A program made the translations under genes and the position numbers. The notes beneath the pieces are model-generated. The model was not told where the DNA came from, searched no databases, and saw only the letters and a program-made list of their open reading frames with translations. DNA of 64,000 nt from Cohnella thailandensis. GTDB lineage: Bacteria; Bacillota; Bacilli; Paenibacillales; Paenibacillaceae. Position 1 is the stretch's first letter; the number at the start of each line of letters is the position of its first letter. The stretch is taken from the NCBI RefSeq assembly GCF_014212135.1, contig NZ_JACJVQ010000025.1:19251-83250 (forward strand). Direction: 5' to 3'. Positions 57,716-64,000 of the stretch are shown piece after piece.

Positions 57716-58849
57716 ATGCCGCGTTTCGTCGTCGTACCCGATTCCTTCAAAGGAAGCCTGACTTCCATGGAAGCAGGCAGCATCATCGCGGAGTCGATCC
57801 GCAAGCACTTTCCTTCCGCCGGGATCGACGTCATCCCGGTCGCCGACGGAGGCGAAGGCACCGTCGAAGCCCTCGTGAAGGCGGCGTCGGGCGAGCTGGT
57901 CGATACCCGGGCGACCGGGCCTCTCGGCCGCGCCGCGGATACTCAATTCGGAATTCTTCACGGGGACACAGCCGTGCTCGAGATCGCGAACGTCGCCGGA
58001 CTTCCGATGGTGCCGAAGGAGGAGCGCAATCCTTTTAATGCTACCACGAGAGGCCTGGGCGAATTGGTAAAGCAAGCTCTCGACCGGGGCTTGCGCAAAA
58101 TCGTGATCGGGCTCGGAGGCAGCGCCACCAATGACGGAGGCATGGGCATGCTGAGCGAGCTGGGGGTTCGGTTTCGGGATGCGAGCGGAGAGCTGCTTCG
58201 GGGCTTCGGACGGGATGTCGGACAAGCGGCATCCGTGGACTTCGGCGGGCTCGATCCGAGGCTTGCCGAATGCGAGCTGATCGCCGCCTGCGACGTGAAG
58301 AACCCGCTCTGCGGTCCCGAAGGAGCCTCGCGGATCTTCGGACCTCAGAAAGGAGCCGCCCCAGGGCAGGTCGAGGTTCTCGACCGTGCCCTTAAAGGCT
58401 ATGCGGAGCTCATAGAGCGAGCGCTGGAACGGCCAGCCCTGCGCGACGCGCCGGGAGCCGGAGCTGCCGGAGGGCTGGGCTTCGCCCTGCTGTCTCTCGG
58501 CTTCGCGCTATCTCCCGGCGCCCAGCTTATCGACCGGATGGTCGGCCTTGAGAGGCGCATTGCCGGAGCCGACTGGGTCATCACCGGAGAAGGAAGAACG
58601 GACGGGCAGTCGGCTTACGGCAAGCTCCCTTTCTACGTCGCGAGCCTAGCCAAGAAGCACGGAGCCAAGTCCATTCTCATCTCCGGCAGCCTGGGCACGG
58701 ATTACTTGGAGCTGCGAGGGCTGTTCGCGGGCTGCTTCGCCCTCGTCACCGAGCCATCGGACCTGCAGGCCTGCCTGGACCGGGCCGCGCCCGCTCTGTC
58801 CGCGTGCAGCGACAACGTGATGGGTTTCCTCCGAATCGCTTCGGAATAA
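57716..58849 (+). CDS. glxK: Glycerate kinase (type 2)
   Basis: A 377-residue GarK/GlxK-family kinase that phosphorylates glycerate. Family motifs: VVPDSFKGSLTSMEAG, PVADGGEGTVEALV, IGLGGSATNDGGMGML, and the C-terminal WVITGEGRTDGQSAYGKLPF. The ATG at 57716 (MPRFVVVPDSFKG) follows GGGAGGCTCACGC; the frame extends 11 codons upstream without a ribosome site. It is monocistronic and is followed after 23 bp by the first Pho-like array. Confidence 0.92.
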   Translation: MPRFVVVPDSFKGSLTSMEAGSIIAESIRKHFPSAGIDVIPVADGGEGTVEALVKAASGELVDTRATGPLGRAADTQFGILHGDTAVLEIANVAGLPMVPKEERNPFNATTRGLGELVKQALDRGLRKIVIGLGGSATNDGGMGMLSELGVRFRDASGELLRGFGRDVGQAASVDFGGLDPRLAECELIAACDVKNPLCGPEGASRIFGPQKGAAPGQVEVLDRALKGYAELIERALERPALRDAPGAGAAGGLGFALLSLGFALSPGAQLIDRMVGLERRIAGADWVITGEGRTDGQSAYGKLPFYVASLAKKHGAKSILISGSLGTDYLELRGLFAGCFALVTEPSDLQACLDRAAPALSACSDNVMGFLRIASE

Positions 58850-58872
58850 ACAAGGCTCAATTCCTTGCATTT

Positions 58873-58926
58873 GTAATGAAACCGTAATACGGCTTTCATG
58901 AACCCTTCATCTTCGGGCGGTATAGT
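58873..58926 (+). promoter_or_regulatory. Pho-box-like activator array and -10, locus 1
   Basis: GTAAT at 58873 and 58884 and TTCAT at 58895 and 58906: four boxes at an exact 11-bp period, then 10 bp and TATAGT (58921-58926). No normal -35. The CTTTCAT-4-CCTTCAT part resembles the enterobacterial Pho box (CTGTCAT-4-CTGTCAT) placed where PhoB replaces the -35. Confidence 0.65.
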
Positions 58927-58932
58927 TAACTC

Positions 58933-59003
58933 ATGACCCCCCTTTTCATTTATATATCCTCATTAGGGCTTGCGGCTTCGGATGCTGCGGGCCCCCTTTT
59001 TTT
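58933..59003 (+). ncRNA. Predicted small RNA 1 (~71 nt)
   Basis: The predicted start is 7 nt after the -10. The first 26 nt (58933-58958, beginning ATGACCCCCCTTTTC) are identical to RNA 2. A 7-nt spacer leads to a hairpin whose arms GGGCTTGCGGC and GCTGCGGGCCC form 11 pairs including three G-U, then CC and seven T. Its 3' 54 nt are antisense to the end of sigZ. The short frame from the ATG (MTPLFIYIS...) lacks a ribosome site. Confidence 0.6.
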
Positions 59004-59582
59004 GCCTTTAATGCCGAGCGGCCTCGGGTGAACGACCTCGTAATGGACGATATGTCCGTAGCGGTCCGTCTCGATGCTGCAGCAGCTGTTCATCAAGTCG
59101 CGCACCATCTCCCGGCCTCTTTGCACCCTCGATTTGGCTCCCGAATAGGAGATCCCCAGGCGCTCGCTCAGCTCTTTTTGCGACATTCCCTTCAGCTCCG
59201 AGAGCTCTACCGCCTCCCGATACTTGTCGGGCAGATACGGGAATACTCCCTTCATCCCGGCAACGGCTTCTTCGGTATAATCGGCGGCTTCCTCTTCCCT
59301 GTCAAGGATTTGCTCCGGCAGCGGACCCGTCGTCTTCTCCTTGCAGAAGTGATCCGTTATGGCGTTCCGCGCGATCTGGTACATCCAAGCCCGAAGCTTG
59401 GTCTCGTCCTGAAGGTCGGGGAGATGGCGGTAAGCTTTCATGAATATCGTCTGAACGATATCCTCGGCATCCGGGTGTCGATTCGTTCGGTTCCGGACGA
59501 AACCGGCAATCGGTTCATGATAGTTCTCCCACAGCATCTCCGGCGTGATCGGGGCTTCCAAAGCCGTCTCCTTCATCGTCAT
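58950..59582 (-). CDS. sigZ: ECF-type RNA polymerase sigma factor SigZ
   Basis: A 210-residue ECF sigma factor. Region 2: DAEDIVQTIFMKAYRHLPDL and RAWMYQIARNAITDHF; region 4: AVELSELKGMSQKELSERLG and ISYSGAKSRVQRGREMVRDL. The Cys-Cys tail followed by IETDRYGHIVHYEV is the SigZ feature, and this copy carries about 25 further residues (KGKKRGPAASEAASPNEDI), longer than B. subtilis SigZ (176). That extension is read through the complementary strand of the small-RNA terminator. Start at 59582 (MTMKETALE) with GGAGGAGAAAGGGCGCG upstream. No anti-sigma factor is adjacent; an aldo/keto reductase is divergent. Confidence 0.85.
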   Translation of the reverse strand: MTMKETALEAPITPEMLWENYHEPIAGFVRNRTNRHPDAEDIVQTIFMKAYRHLPDLQDETKLRAWMYQIARNAITDHFCKEKTTGPLPEQILDREEEAADYTEEAVAGMKGVFPYLPDKYREAVELSELKGMSQKELSERLGISYSGAKSRVQRGREMVRDLMNSCCSIETDRYGHIVHYEVVHPRPLGIKGKKRGPAASEAASPNEDI

Positions 59583-59691
59583 CGCGCCCTTTCTCCTCCA
59601 TATTTTATTTTTTATTTTTTTTCGAGATTTGCGTCTTTTATCCGGCGTCTCCGTCTCCAACAATATAAACCAAACCTTGGAGGGATAAAAG

Positions 59692-60711
59692 ATGAAATAC
59701 AACTTGTTGGGCAATACGGGCGTGCTGGTGTCGGAGATCGGGCTCGGAGCGATGACCTTCGGCGGCGGAGAGCAATGGGGCGTCTTCGGAACCCTTGGCG
59801 AAAAGGAAGCGGAGGAGCTCGTCGGGCAAGCGATAGAGGCGGGGGTGAACTTTTTCGATACCTCTAACATTTATGCCGGAGGCCGCTCCGAGGAAATTCT
59901 CGGCAAAGCGCTCGGGGCGAAGCGGCGGGACGTCCTCGTCGCCACCAAAGTCAGAGGCCGGACGGGAGGCGGACCGAACGATATCGGCCTGTCCCGCCTT
60001 CATATTATCCGCGAGGTCGAAGCGAGCCTTAAGCGCCTCGGGACCGATTATATCGATCTCTACCAGATTCATAATCCGGATCGGCTGACCGATTGGGAGG
60101 ATACGCTTCGGGCCTTGGACGATTTGGTTCGCAGCGGCAAAGTCCGTTACATCGGCGCCTCCAATATGAGCGGGTGGAGCTTGATGAAGACGCGCGCCCT
60201 CTCCAAGGAGCTGGGCCTGCATTCGTTCAAGAGCAGCCAGTCTTATTATTCGTTAGCCGGAAGGGAACTCGAAAGAGAGATCATCCCGGCGCTGAGGGAC
60301 CAGAACATGGGATTGCTCGTGTGGAGCCCGCTGGCCGGAGGCTTCCTGTCGGGCAAATATTCGCGGACTCGCATGGGCGAAGCAGACGATCGCCGCGCCA
60401 AGCTCGCTTTTCCTCCCGTCGATCTGGACCGAGGCTATTCCATCCTGGACGCGCTGGAGGAAATTGCCGGAGAACGCGAATCCACCATCGCGAGAATCGC
60501 CCTTGCCTGGGTGCTTAACCAGCCTGCCGTAACCAGCGTCATTGTCGGCGCCAAGCGACCCGACCAGTTGCAAGACAATCTGCAGGCAAGCGGAATCGTT
60601 CTGACGGCAGAGGAGCTCGCGAGGCTGGATCAAGCGAGCAAGCTGCCGGAGGAGTATCTGACCTGGTCGTTCCTCGAAGGGGACGAATCGATTGTCCGCA
60701 AGCATGATTAA
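59692..60711 (+). CDS. Aldo/keto reductase
   Basis: A 339-residue NADPH-dependent reductase of the AKR superfamily (KCNAB/YajO-like group). Catalytic residues are Asp in FFDTSNIYAGGRSEE with Tyr, Lys in VLVATKVRG and His in LYQIHNPD. NADPH-binding segment: VIVGAKRPDQLQDNL. It reduces aldehydes or ketones, typically in detoxification. TTGGAGGGATAAAAG precedes the ATG. It is divergent from sigZ across 109 bp, which suggests that SigZ may control it; no ECF promoter was firmly identified there. Confidence 0.9.
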   Translation: MKYNLLGNTGVLVSEIGLGAMTFGGGEQWGVFGTLGEKEAEELVGQAIEAGVNFFDTSNIYAGGRSEEILGKALGAKRRDVLVATKVRGRTGGGPNDIGLSRLHIIREVEASLKRLGTDYIDLYQIHNPDRLTDWEDTLRALDDLVRSGKVRYIGASNMSGWSLMKTRALSKELGLHSFKSSQSYYSLAGRELEREIIPALRDQNMGLLVWSPLAGGFLSGKYSRTRMGEADDRRAKLAFPPVDLDRGYSILDALEEIAGERESTIARIALAWVLNQPAVTSVIVGAKRPDQLQDNLQASGIVLTAEELARLDQASKLPEEYLTWSFLEGDESIVRKHD

Positions 60712-60749
60712 GCTTTTTTTAATCGAAATGAAAGGCTAATTCGCGTAAT

Positions 60750-60803
60750 GTAATCAAATCGTAATATCGCTTTCATGGTCCTTTCACATTCGCCGGGTAT
60801 GAT
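60750..60803 (+). promoter_or_regulatory. Pho-box-like activator array and -10, locus 2
   Basis: GTAAT at 60750 and 60761, TTCAT at 60772 and TTCAC at 60783: the same 11-bp period, then 10 bp and TATGAT (60798-60803). CTTTCAT-4-CTTTCACATT is very close to the enterobacterial Pho box. Confidence 0.7.
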
Positions 60804-60809
60804 AGTTAC

Positions 60810-60878
60810 ATGACCCCCCTTTTCATTTATATATCTCTTGAATGGGCTTGCGGACCGATCCGCAAGCCCCCTTTTTTT
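60810..60878 (+). ncRNA. Predicted small RNA 2 (~69 nt)
   Basis: Starts 7 nt after the -10 with the same 26-nt C-rich segment (60810-60835), then an 8-nt spacer and a perfect hairpin GGGCTTGCGGA/TCCGCAAGCCC with a 4-nt loop, CC and seven T. Unlike RNA 1 it is not antisense to any gene. The short in-frame ORF has no ribosome site. Confidence 0.65.
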
Positions 60879-60889
60879 GTTTCTCGGCC

Positions 60890-60920
60890 GTAACGGAACG
60901 GAGAGACGCTAATCCGTTAC
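60890..60920. repeat. Solitary copy of the 27-bp repeat family
   Basis: GTAACGGAACGGAGAGACGC followed by TAATCCGTTAC. It matches the units at 37218-37401 over the first 16 nt and closes with its own GTAACGG/CCGTTAC dyad. Confidence 0.65.
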
Positions 60921-61047
60921 AAGCGAGCCCTGGAATAGGGTCTCCGCCCAACGAATTCCCGCCCGACTCCGCACCTGCCGCTAGGCAAACGCATATTGTG
61001 CAGTAAACCGTGTGTATTGCCTACACGACAAAGAAGGAGGAGCCAAG

Positions 61048-61851
61048 ATGCCGAAATCTCGCTCGTTAACCGAGCGATCTCTTCTGAGGCGATTAGGGAT
61101 CGCTCCGAACGGAAAGGCGTCAACCAAAGCCCAGAAGAACGGGCCTGCCAAGAAACGGCCGCGCGCCGCGAAGGTTCGCCTGCATCAGAGCGGGATCGCG
61201 GAAGAACGGAAGCCGCCGGTGCGTCAGATTCCATGGTGGGTGCTGCCCGAAGATGATCGAATGCTCACGCCGGGAGGCGGAATACCGGGCGGCTTGTTTC
61301 CTCCCGGAGGAGGACCAGGTGTTCCTGGACCCGGTGGACCAGGCGGACCTGGACCGGGCGGACCGGGCGGACCTGGACCCGGACCTGGACCAGGACCTTT
61401 CCCGCCGCCGCCACCGCCGCGTCCGCCAGGGCCGCCTCCTGGACCGCCGGGACCCTTTCCTCCTCCGCCTCGTCCACCGGGCCCGTTTCCGCTGCCGCCG
61501 CCTCCTAGACCGCCTTTTCCGATTCCGATTCCGTTCCCGATTCCGGTTCCTCCTCCGGGGCCGACTCCGGCCTTTATTATCGTTCAGATCAACGGCGGCT
61601 TTGCTTTCCCTGGAGCGACTCAGACGGCATTTGCGTTCTTCTTCCCCGGCATCACGATCCGGCAGGCGCTTCAATCGACCGGGCTTGTTACTTTCGGGCC
61701 TCGCGGCTTTATCAGCTTCGTATCCGGAATTCGCATTTCCGGCACGGTTGGAGTACAACTTCGCTACAACGGCAGAATCATCCCCCAGACGCTGCTCGAC
61801 CTGCCGGCCGCCCCGTTCAGCACGATCGGGCTCGAACTTTTTTATTTCTGA
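61048..61851 (+). CDS. Pro/Gly-rich, probably surface or spore-associated protein (267 aa)
   Basis: A three-part protein of no named family. Residues 1-75 are basic (MPKSRSLTERSLLRRLGIAP, KKRPRAAKVRLHQSGIAEER). Residues ~78-180 are low-complexity Gly-Pro then Pro-rich (GPGGPGGPGPGGPGGPG, PFPPPPPPRPPGPPPG, then PFPIPIPFPIPVPPPG), a collagen-like to polyproline stalk. The last ~85 residues form a compact domain (FIIVQINGGFAFPGATQTAF, TIRQALQSTGLVTFG, GVQLRYNGRIIPQTLLDLPA) that resembles a beta-grasp ligand-binding fold. There is no signal peptide, as is common for spore-coat proteins. AAGAAGGAGGAGCCAAG precedes ATG 61048. Confidence 0.6.
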   Translation: MPKSRSLTERSLLRRLGIAPNGKASTKAQKNGPAKKRPRAAKVRLHQSGIAEERKPPVRQIPWWVLPEDDRMLTPGGGIPGGLFPPGGGPGVPGPGGPGGPGPGGPGGPGPGPGPGPFPPPPPPRPPGPPPGPPGPFPPPPRPPGPFPLPPPPRPPFPIPIPFPIPVPPPGPTPAFIIVQINGGFAFPGATQTAFAFFFPGITIRQALQSTGLVTFGPRGFISFVSGIRISGTVGVQLRYNGRIIPQTLLDLPAAPFSTIGLELFYF

Positions 61852-61863
61852 GCAGGTTAAATG

Positions 61864-61892
61864 AACCGCCTTCCAAGGAGGGCGGTTTATTC
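61864..61892 (+). terminator. Terminator after the Pro/Gly-rich gene
   Basis: AACCGCC and GGCGGTT arms with an inner TCC/GGA pairing, then TTTATTC. Confidence 0.75.
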
Positions 61893-61910
61893 TTTATTTC
61901 TATTTTCTGA

Positions 61911-61946
61911 AAAAAAAGAGACAGGCGTCCATCCGCCCGTCTCTTT
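61911..61946 (-). terminator. Terminator of the mhqR-type operon
   Basis: AAAGAGACAGGCG pairs with CGCCCGTCTCTTT (one mismatch); on the minus strand eight T follow. It lies 3 bp past the mhqD-type stop. Confidence 0.85.
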
Positions 61947-61949
61947 CCC

Positions 61950-62561
61950 TTATTTCCCGCCTTGGTACCAGTTAGCCGCAGCCTGAACCTCCGAGCCCGT
62001 CAATTGGTGCCCGTACCGCTCCCAATGAACCTCGACGCTCGCTCCGGCTCCCGTGAGCAGCGCCCCCAGCTCCTCCGTCTCCTGCGGCGCGCAGATCGGA
62101 TCGTTCGTTCCGGCGCCGATGAAGACGGATACTCTGCTTAGATCCGGCAGCTTCAGCCCGCGCAGAGGCACCATCGGGTGATGCAGGATCGCTTTGCGGA
62201 ACGCGTCTCGGTAGTGGAACAGCAGGCTTCCCGCGATGTTCGCGCCGTTGGAATAGCCGATCGCGACGAAGCTGCTTCGATCCAGCTTGTATTCCTTCGC
62301 CGCGTCGATTAGGAAGTCGTACGTCTCCTTCGTGCGGAGCTTGAGGTCCTCCTCGTCGAACACGCCCTCCGCCAGCCGGCGGAAAAACCTCGGCATGCCG
62401 TTCTCCAGAACATTGCCTCTTACCGACAGGACGGCGGCGTTCGGATCGATCCTCCCCGCAAGAGGGAGGAGATCTCTCTCCGTCCCTCCCGTGCCGTGGA
62501 ACAGCACCAGCGTCGGGGCATTCGGCGTCTTGGCCGGCTCGAAAAGATGCTTCATGCTCAT
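61950..62561 (-). CDS. mhqD: Alpha/beta-hydrolase, MhqD-like carboxylesterase
   Basis: A 203-residue phospholipase/carboxylesterase-family hydrolase. The nucleophile is Ser in FVAIGYSNGANIAGS, the acid is Asp in GAGTNDPICAP and the base is His in ERYGHQLTG; the oxyanion region is VLFHGTGGTERD. MhqD in Bacillus is induced by methylhydroquinone and electrophiles. It starts 2 bp after the dioxygenase stop with AAGGAGGATCGATAAGC. Frames extending to 63098 are antisense artefacts. Confidence 0.88.
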   Translation of the reverse strand: MSMKHLFEPAKTPNAPTLVLFHGTGGTERDLLPLAGRIDPNAAVLSVRGNVLENGMPRFFRRLAEGVFDEEDLKLRTKETYDFLIDAAKEYKLDRSSFVAIGYSNGANIAGSLLFHYRDAFRKAILHHPMVPLRGLKLPDLSRVSVFIGAGTNDPICAPQETEELGALLTGAGASVEVHWERYGHQLTGSEVQAAANWYQGGK

Positions 62562-62563
62562 GC

Positions 62564-63511
62564 TTATCGATCCTCCTTCAGCACGCGGACTTCGATCGGA
62601 ATCAGGTTGTCTTCGATCAGCTGGCGGTGCTTCTCGTACCAAGCCGGAAGCTGCAGCTTCTCGCCCAGATGCTCGAACGGCTCGTCGTTGTCGAATCCGG
62701 GAGTGTCGGTCGCGATCTCGAACAGGATGCCGCCTTGCTCGCGGAAGTACAGCGCGTTGAAGTATTGGCGGTCGACGATCGGCGTCGGATGGAAGCCGCC
62801 CTGCTCGACGTGCACTCTCCAGTTCTTGTGGTCGTCGTCGTTCTTCGCTCTCCACGCGATATGGTGCACCGTTCCGGCGCCGCCGGCTCCCCAGCCCATC
62901 GGCTCGGCGTTGATGTCGATCACGTTGCCGATGTCGCCGATCGAGCGGAAGCGAACGAGGCCGTTCTCTTCGCCGACCTTCGTCAGGCCGAGCACGTTCG
63001 TCAAGGTGTCCATCGTCTTCGCCGGATTCACGCTGTAGAGCTGGGCGCCCGCGAAGCCCTTGATCGCCTTCTCGGCGGAAACGCCGCCGAACGACCACTG
63101 GCTTGCCTTGCCTTCCTCGCGTTCGACGATCTCCAGCTGCAAGCCGTCCGGGTCCTTGAATTGCAGGAACGTCTCGCCGAAGCGCTCGTTCTTCTTCGTT
63201 TCGACGCCGAATTTCGCGAGGCGCTCTTCCCAGAAGGCGAACGTGCCGCTTGGCACCGCGAACGAGGTGTAGCCGACTTGGCCGCCGCCGACCTGGCCGA
63301 TGCGGGAGCCCGGCGACGGGAAGAACGTCATCGCGGTGCCCGGGCTGCCCATCTCGTTGCCGAAGTACAGGTGGTACACTTCCGGAGCGTCGAAGTTGAT
63401 CGTTTTCTTCACCATTCTCAGGCCCAGAACGCCGGAGTAGAAATCTACGTTCTCCTGCGGGTCTCTGACGAAAGAAGTGATGTGGTGGATGCCTGCGGTT
63501 TGCTTGTTCAT
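62564..63511 (-). CDS. Ring-cleaving dioxygenase (MhqA/MhqE/MhqO type)
   Basis: A 315-residue two-module VOC dioxygenase with an iron site formed by His in IHHITSFVRDP, His in VHHIAWRAKND and Glu in ILFEIATDTPGF. It opens hydroquinone or catechol rings, protecting against quinone electrophiles. Because three Bacillus paralogues share this plan, the exact symbol is left open. The ATG at 63511 (MNKQTAGIHHIT) follows GGAGGAATTCAAA. It lies between the MarR-type regulator and the MhqD-like hydrolase. Confidence 0.9.
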   Translation of the reverse strand: MNKQTAGIHHITSFVRDPQENVDFYSGVLGLRMVKKTINFDAPEVYHLYFGNEMGSPGTAMTFFPSPGSRIGQVGGGQVGYTSFAVPSGTFAFWEERLAKFGVETKKNERFGETFLQFKDPDGLQLEIVEREEGKASQWSFGGVSAEKAIKGFAGAQLYSVNPAKTMDTLTNVLGLTKVGEENGLVRFRSIGDIGNVIDINAEPMGWGAGGAGTVHHIAWRAKNDDDHKNWRVHVEQGGFHPTPIVDRQYFNALYFREQGGILFEIATDTPGFDNDEPFEHLGEKLQLPAWYEKHRQLIEDNLIPIEVRVLKEDR

Positions 63512-63583
63512 TTTGAATTCCTCCATTTTTCTTTAATTTTATTTTCTTTAATTTAAGACTTTAGAGCCGAGAAGCGGCGCCGC

Positions 63584-64000
63584 CTACCCCATCTGCGCCT
63601 TAAGGCCAAGCTTCTTGATCAGGTCGATCGCCAGCTTCTTCTCCTCGAGCGTAAGGCCGCTCATCAGGCGGTCGATCGCTTCGGCATGGCTCGGGAACAC
63701 TTGCTCGAACAGCTTCGTTCCTTCTTCGGTGATCTCCGCGAAGGTGACGCGGCGGTCGTCCGGGCTCGGAACCCTTCTCAGCAGCCCGCGGTTCTCCAGC
63801 TTGTCGATGTTGTACGTGATGCTGCCGCTGGTGACCAGGATCTTGTCGCCGATCTGCTGCAGCGGAATCCGGCCCTTGTGGAACAGCAGCTCCATCACCG
63901 TGAACTCCGTCGCCGACAGCCCGTGCTTCTTCATGTCCTTCACGGCGCTGTCCATGATCGACTTGTACGCCTTGGAGAGGACGACGAACAGCTTCAGGGA
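63584..64000 (-). CDS. mhqR: MarR-family repressor MhqR, N-terminus cut off by the window edge
   Basis: The last 138 residues of a MarR regulator are visible; the frame runs off the right edge (reading FVVLSKAYKSIMDSAVKDMK first). The winged helix is LSATEFTVMELLFHKGRIPL, ITYNIDKLENRGLLRRVPSP, DDRRVTFAEITEEG. MhqR represses mhq genes and is released by quinones. It is the promoter-proximal gene of mhqR-dioxygenase-mhqD (72-bp gap), so the operon is self-regulated. The first ~10 residues and the operator are outside. Confidence 0.88.
   Translation of the reverse strand, partial: SLKLFVVLSKAYKSIMDSAVKDMKKHGLSATEFTVMELLFHKGRIPLQQIGDKILVTSGSITYNIDKLENRGLLRRVPSPDDRRVTFAEITEEGTKLFEQVFPSHAEAIDRLMSGLTLEEKKLAIDLIKKLGLKAQMG

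Noticed and set aside
58933..59030. Short frames MTPLFIYIS... at both small-RNA loci as peptide genes
   Set aside because: They share only the residues encoded by the identical 26 nt and diverge completely after it; no ribosome site exists unless translation is leaderless, which cannot be excluded but is not favoured.

Overview
The window is 64 kb of a GC-rich, low-transposon chromosome. Shine-Dalgarno sites are strong (AGGAGG type), TTG and GTG starts are frequent, and the gene content is typical of Bacillota: a FadR/Fad beta-oxidation regulon of Bacillus type, RsbV-RsbW-SigB, KapB, KhtTU, SigZ, YkpA and MhqR. High GC plus these families suggests a Paenibacillaceae member (Paenibacillus or Cohnella-like). 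This is inference from gene content; no rRNA or tRNA is present to confirm it.

Layout. 1-11.7 kb: a fatty-acid degradation locus. fadF-fadN-fadA-fadE-lcfA runs leftward and fadR-etfB-etfA runs rightward; a near-perfect FadR operator lies between them. 11.8-16 kb: a small unknown protein, a LysR regulator, then a lipid-linked sugar pair (GT2 and a PMT-type mannosyltransferase carrying a discoidin-like domain). 16-31 kb: a general-stress island. It holds sigB-rsbW-rsbV and an rsbY-rsbK-rsbM module (response-regulator phosphatase, hybrid kinase, CheR-type methyltransferase) as described for the Bacillus cereus group. Around them are small stress proteins, each preceded by a SigB-like promoter (GTTTCR/GTTCAN, 13-14 bp, GGGTAW). 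I count eight such promoters, one of them antisense to a small secreted-protein gene. An IS1595-like element with a degraded catalytic core and a family of 23-bp end repeats interrupts this island at 17-18.3 kb. 31-38.5 kb: KhtTU K+/H+ antiporter, two glycosyltransferase-type operons, KapB, a TraX-like membrane protein, a symmetric array of four 27-bp repeats, and an SH3-NlpC/P60 wall hydrolase.

38.7-53.4 kb: a peptide and amino-acid catabolic region, all leftward: IclR regulator, RocD-type aminotransferase, leucyl aminopeptidase, RocB-like peptidase, a Dpp/Opp ABC importer, an M14 peptidase, then a MOSC protein and two flavin-binding proteins. Three promoter regions here share one compound inverted-repeat motif (TTTTCC, 7 bp, GGAA, 5 bp, TTCC). 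I propose it as the operator of the local IclR protein, tying import, hydrolysis and transamination into one regulon.

53.5-64 kb: ABC-F protein YkpA, a metallo-hydrolase, a YpgR/CvfC-type HEAT protein, glycerate kinase, sigZ with a divergent aldo/keto reductase, a Pro/Gly-rich surface-like protein, and an mhqR-dioxygenase-mhqD quinone-resistance operon cut by the right edge. The sigZ-reductase pair is flanked by two near-identical non-coding loci. Each has four 5-bp boxes at an exact 11-bp period (Pho-box-like), a -10, and then a predicted ~70-nt RNA with an identical 26-nt C-rich 5' end and a strong terminator. These twin RNAs are the best candidate for an undescribed system in the window: phosphate-type promoters driving paralogous, Shine-Dalgarno-targeting small RNAs, one of which also overlaps the 3' end of sigZ in antisense.
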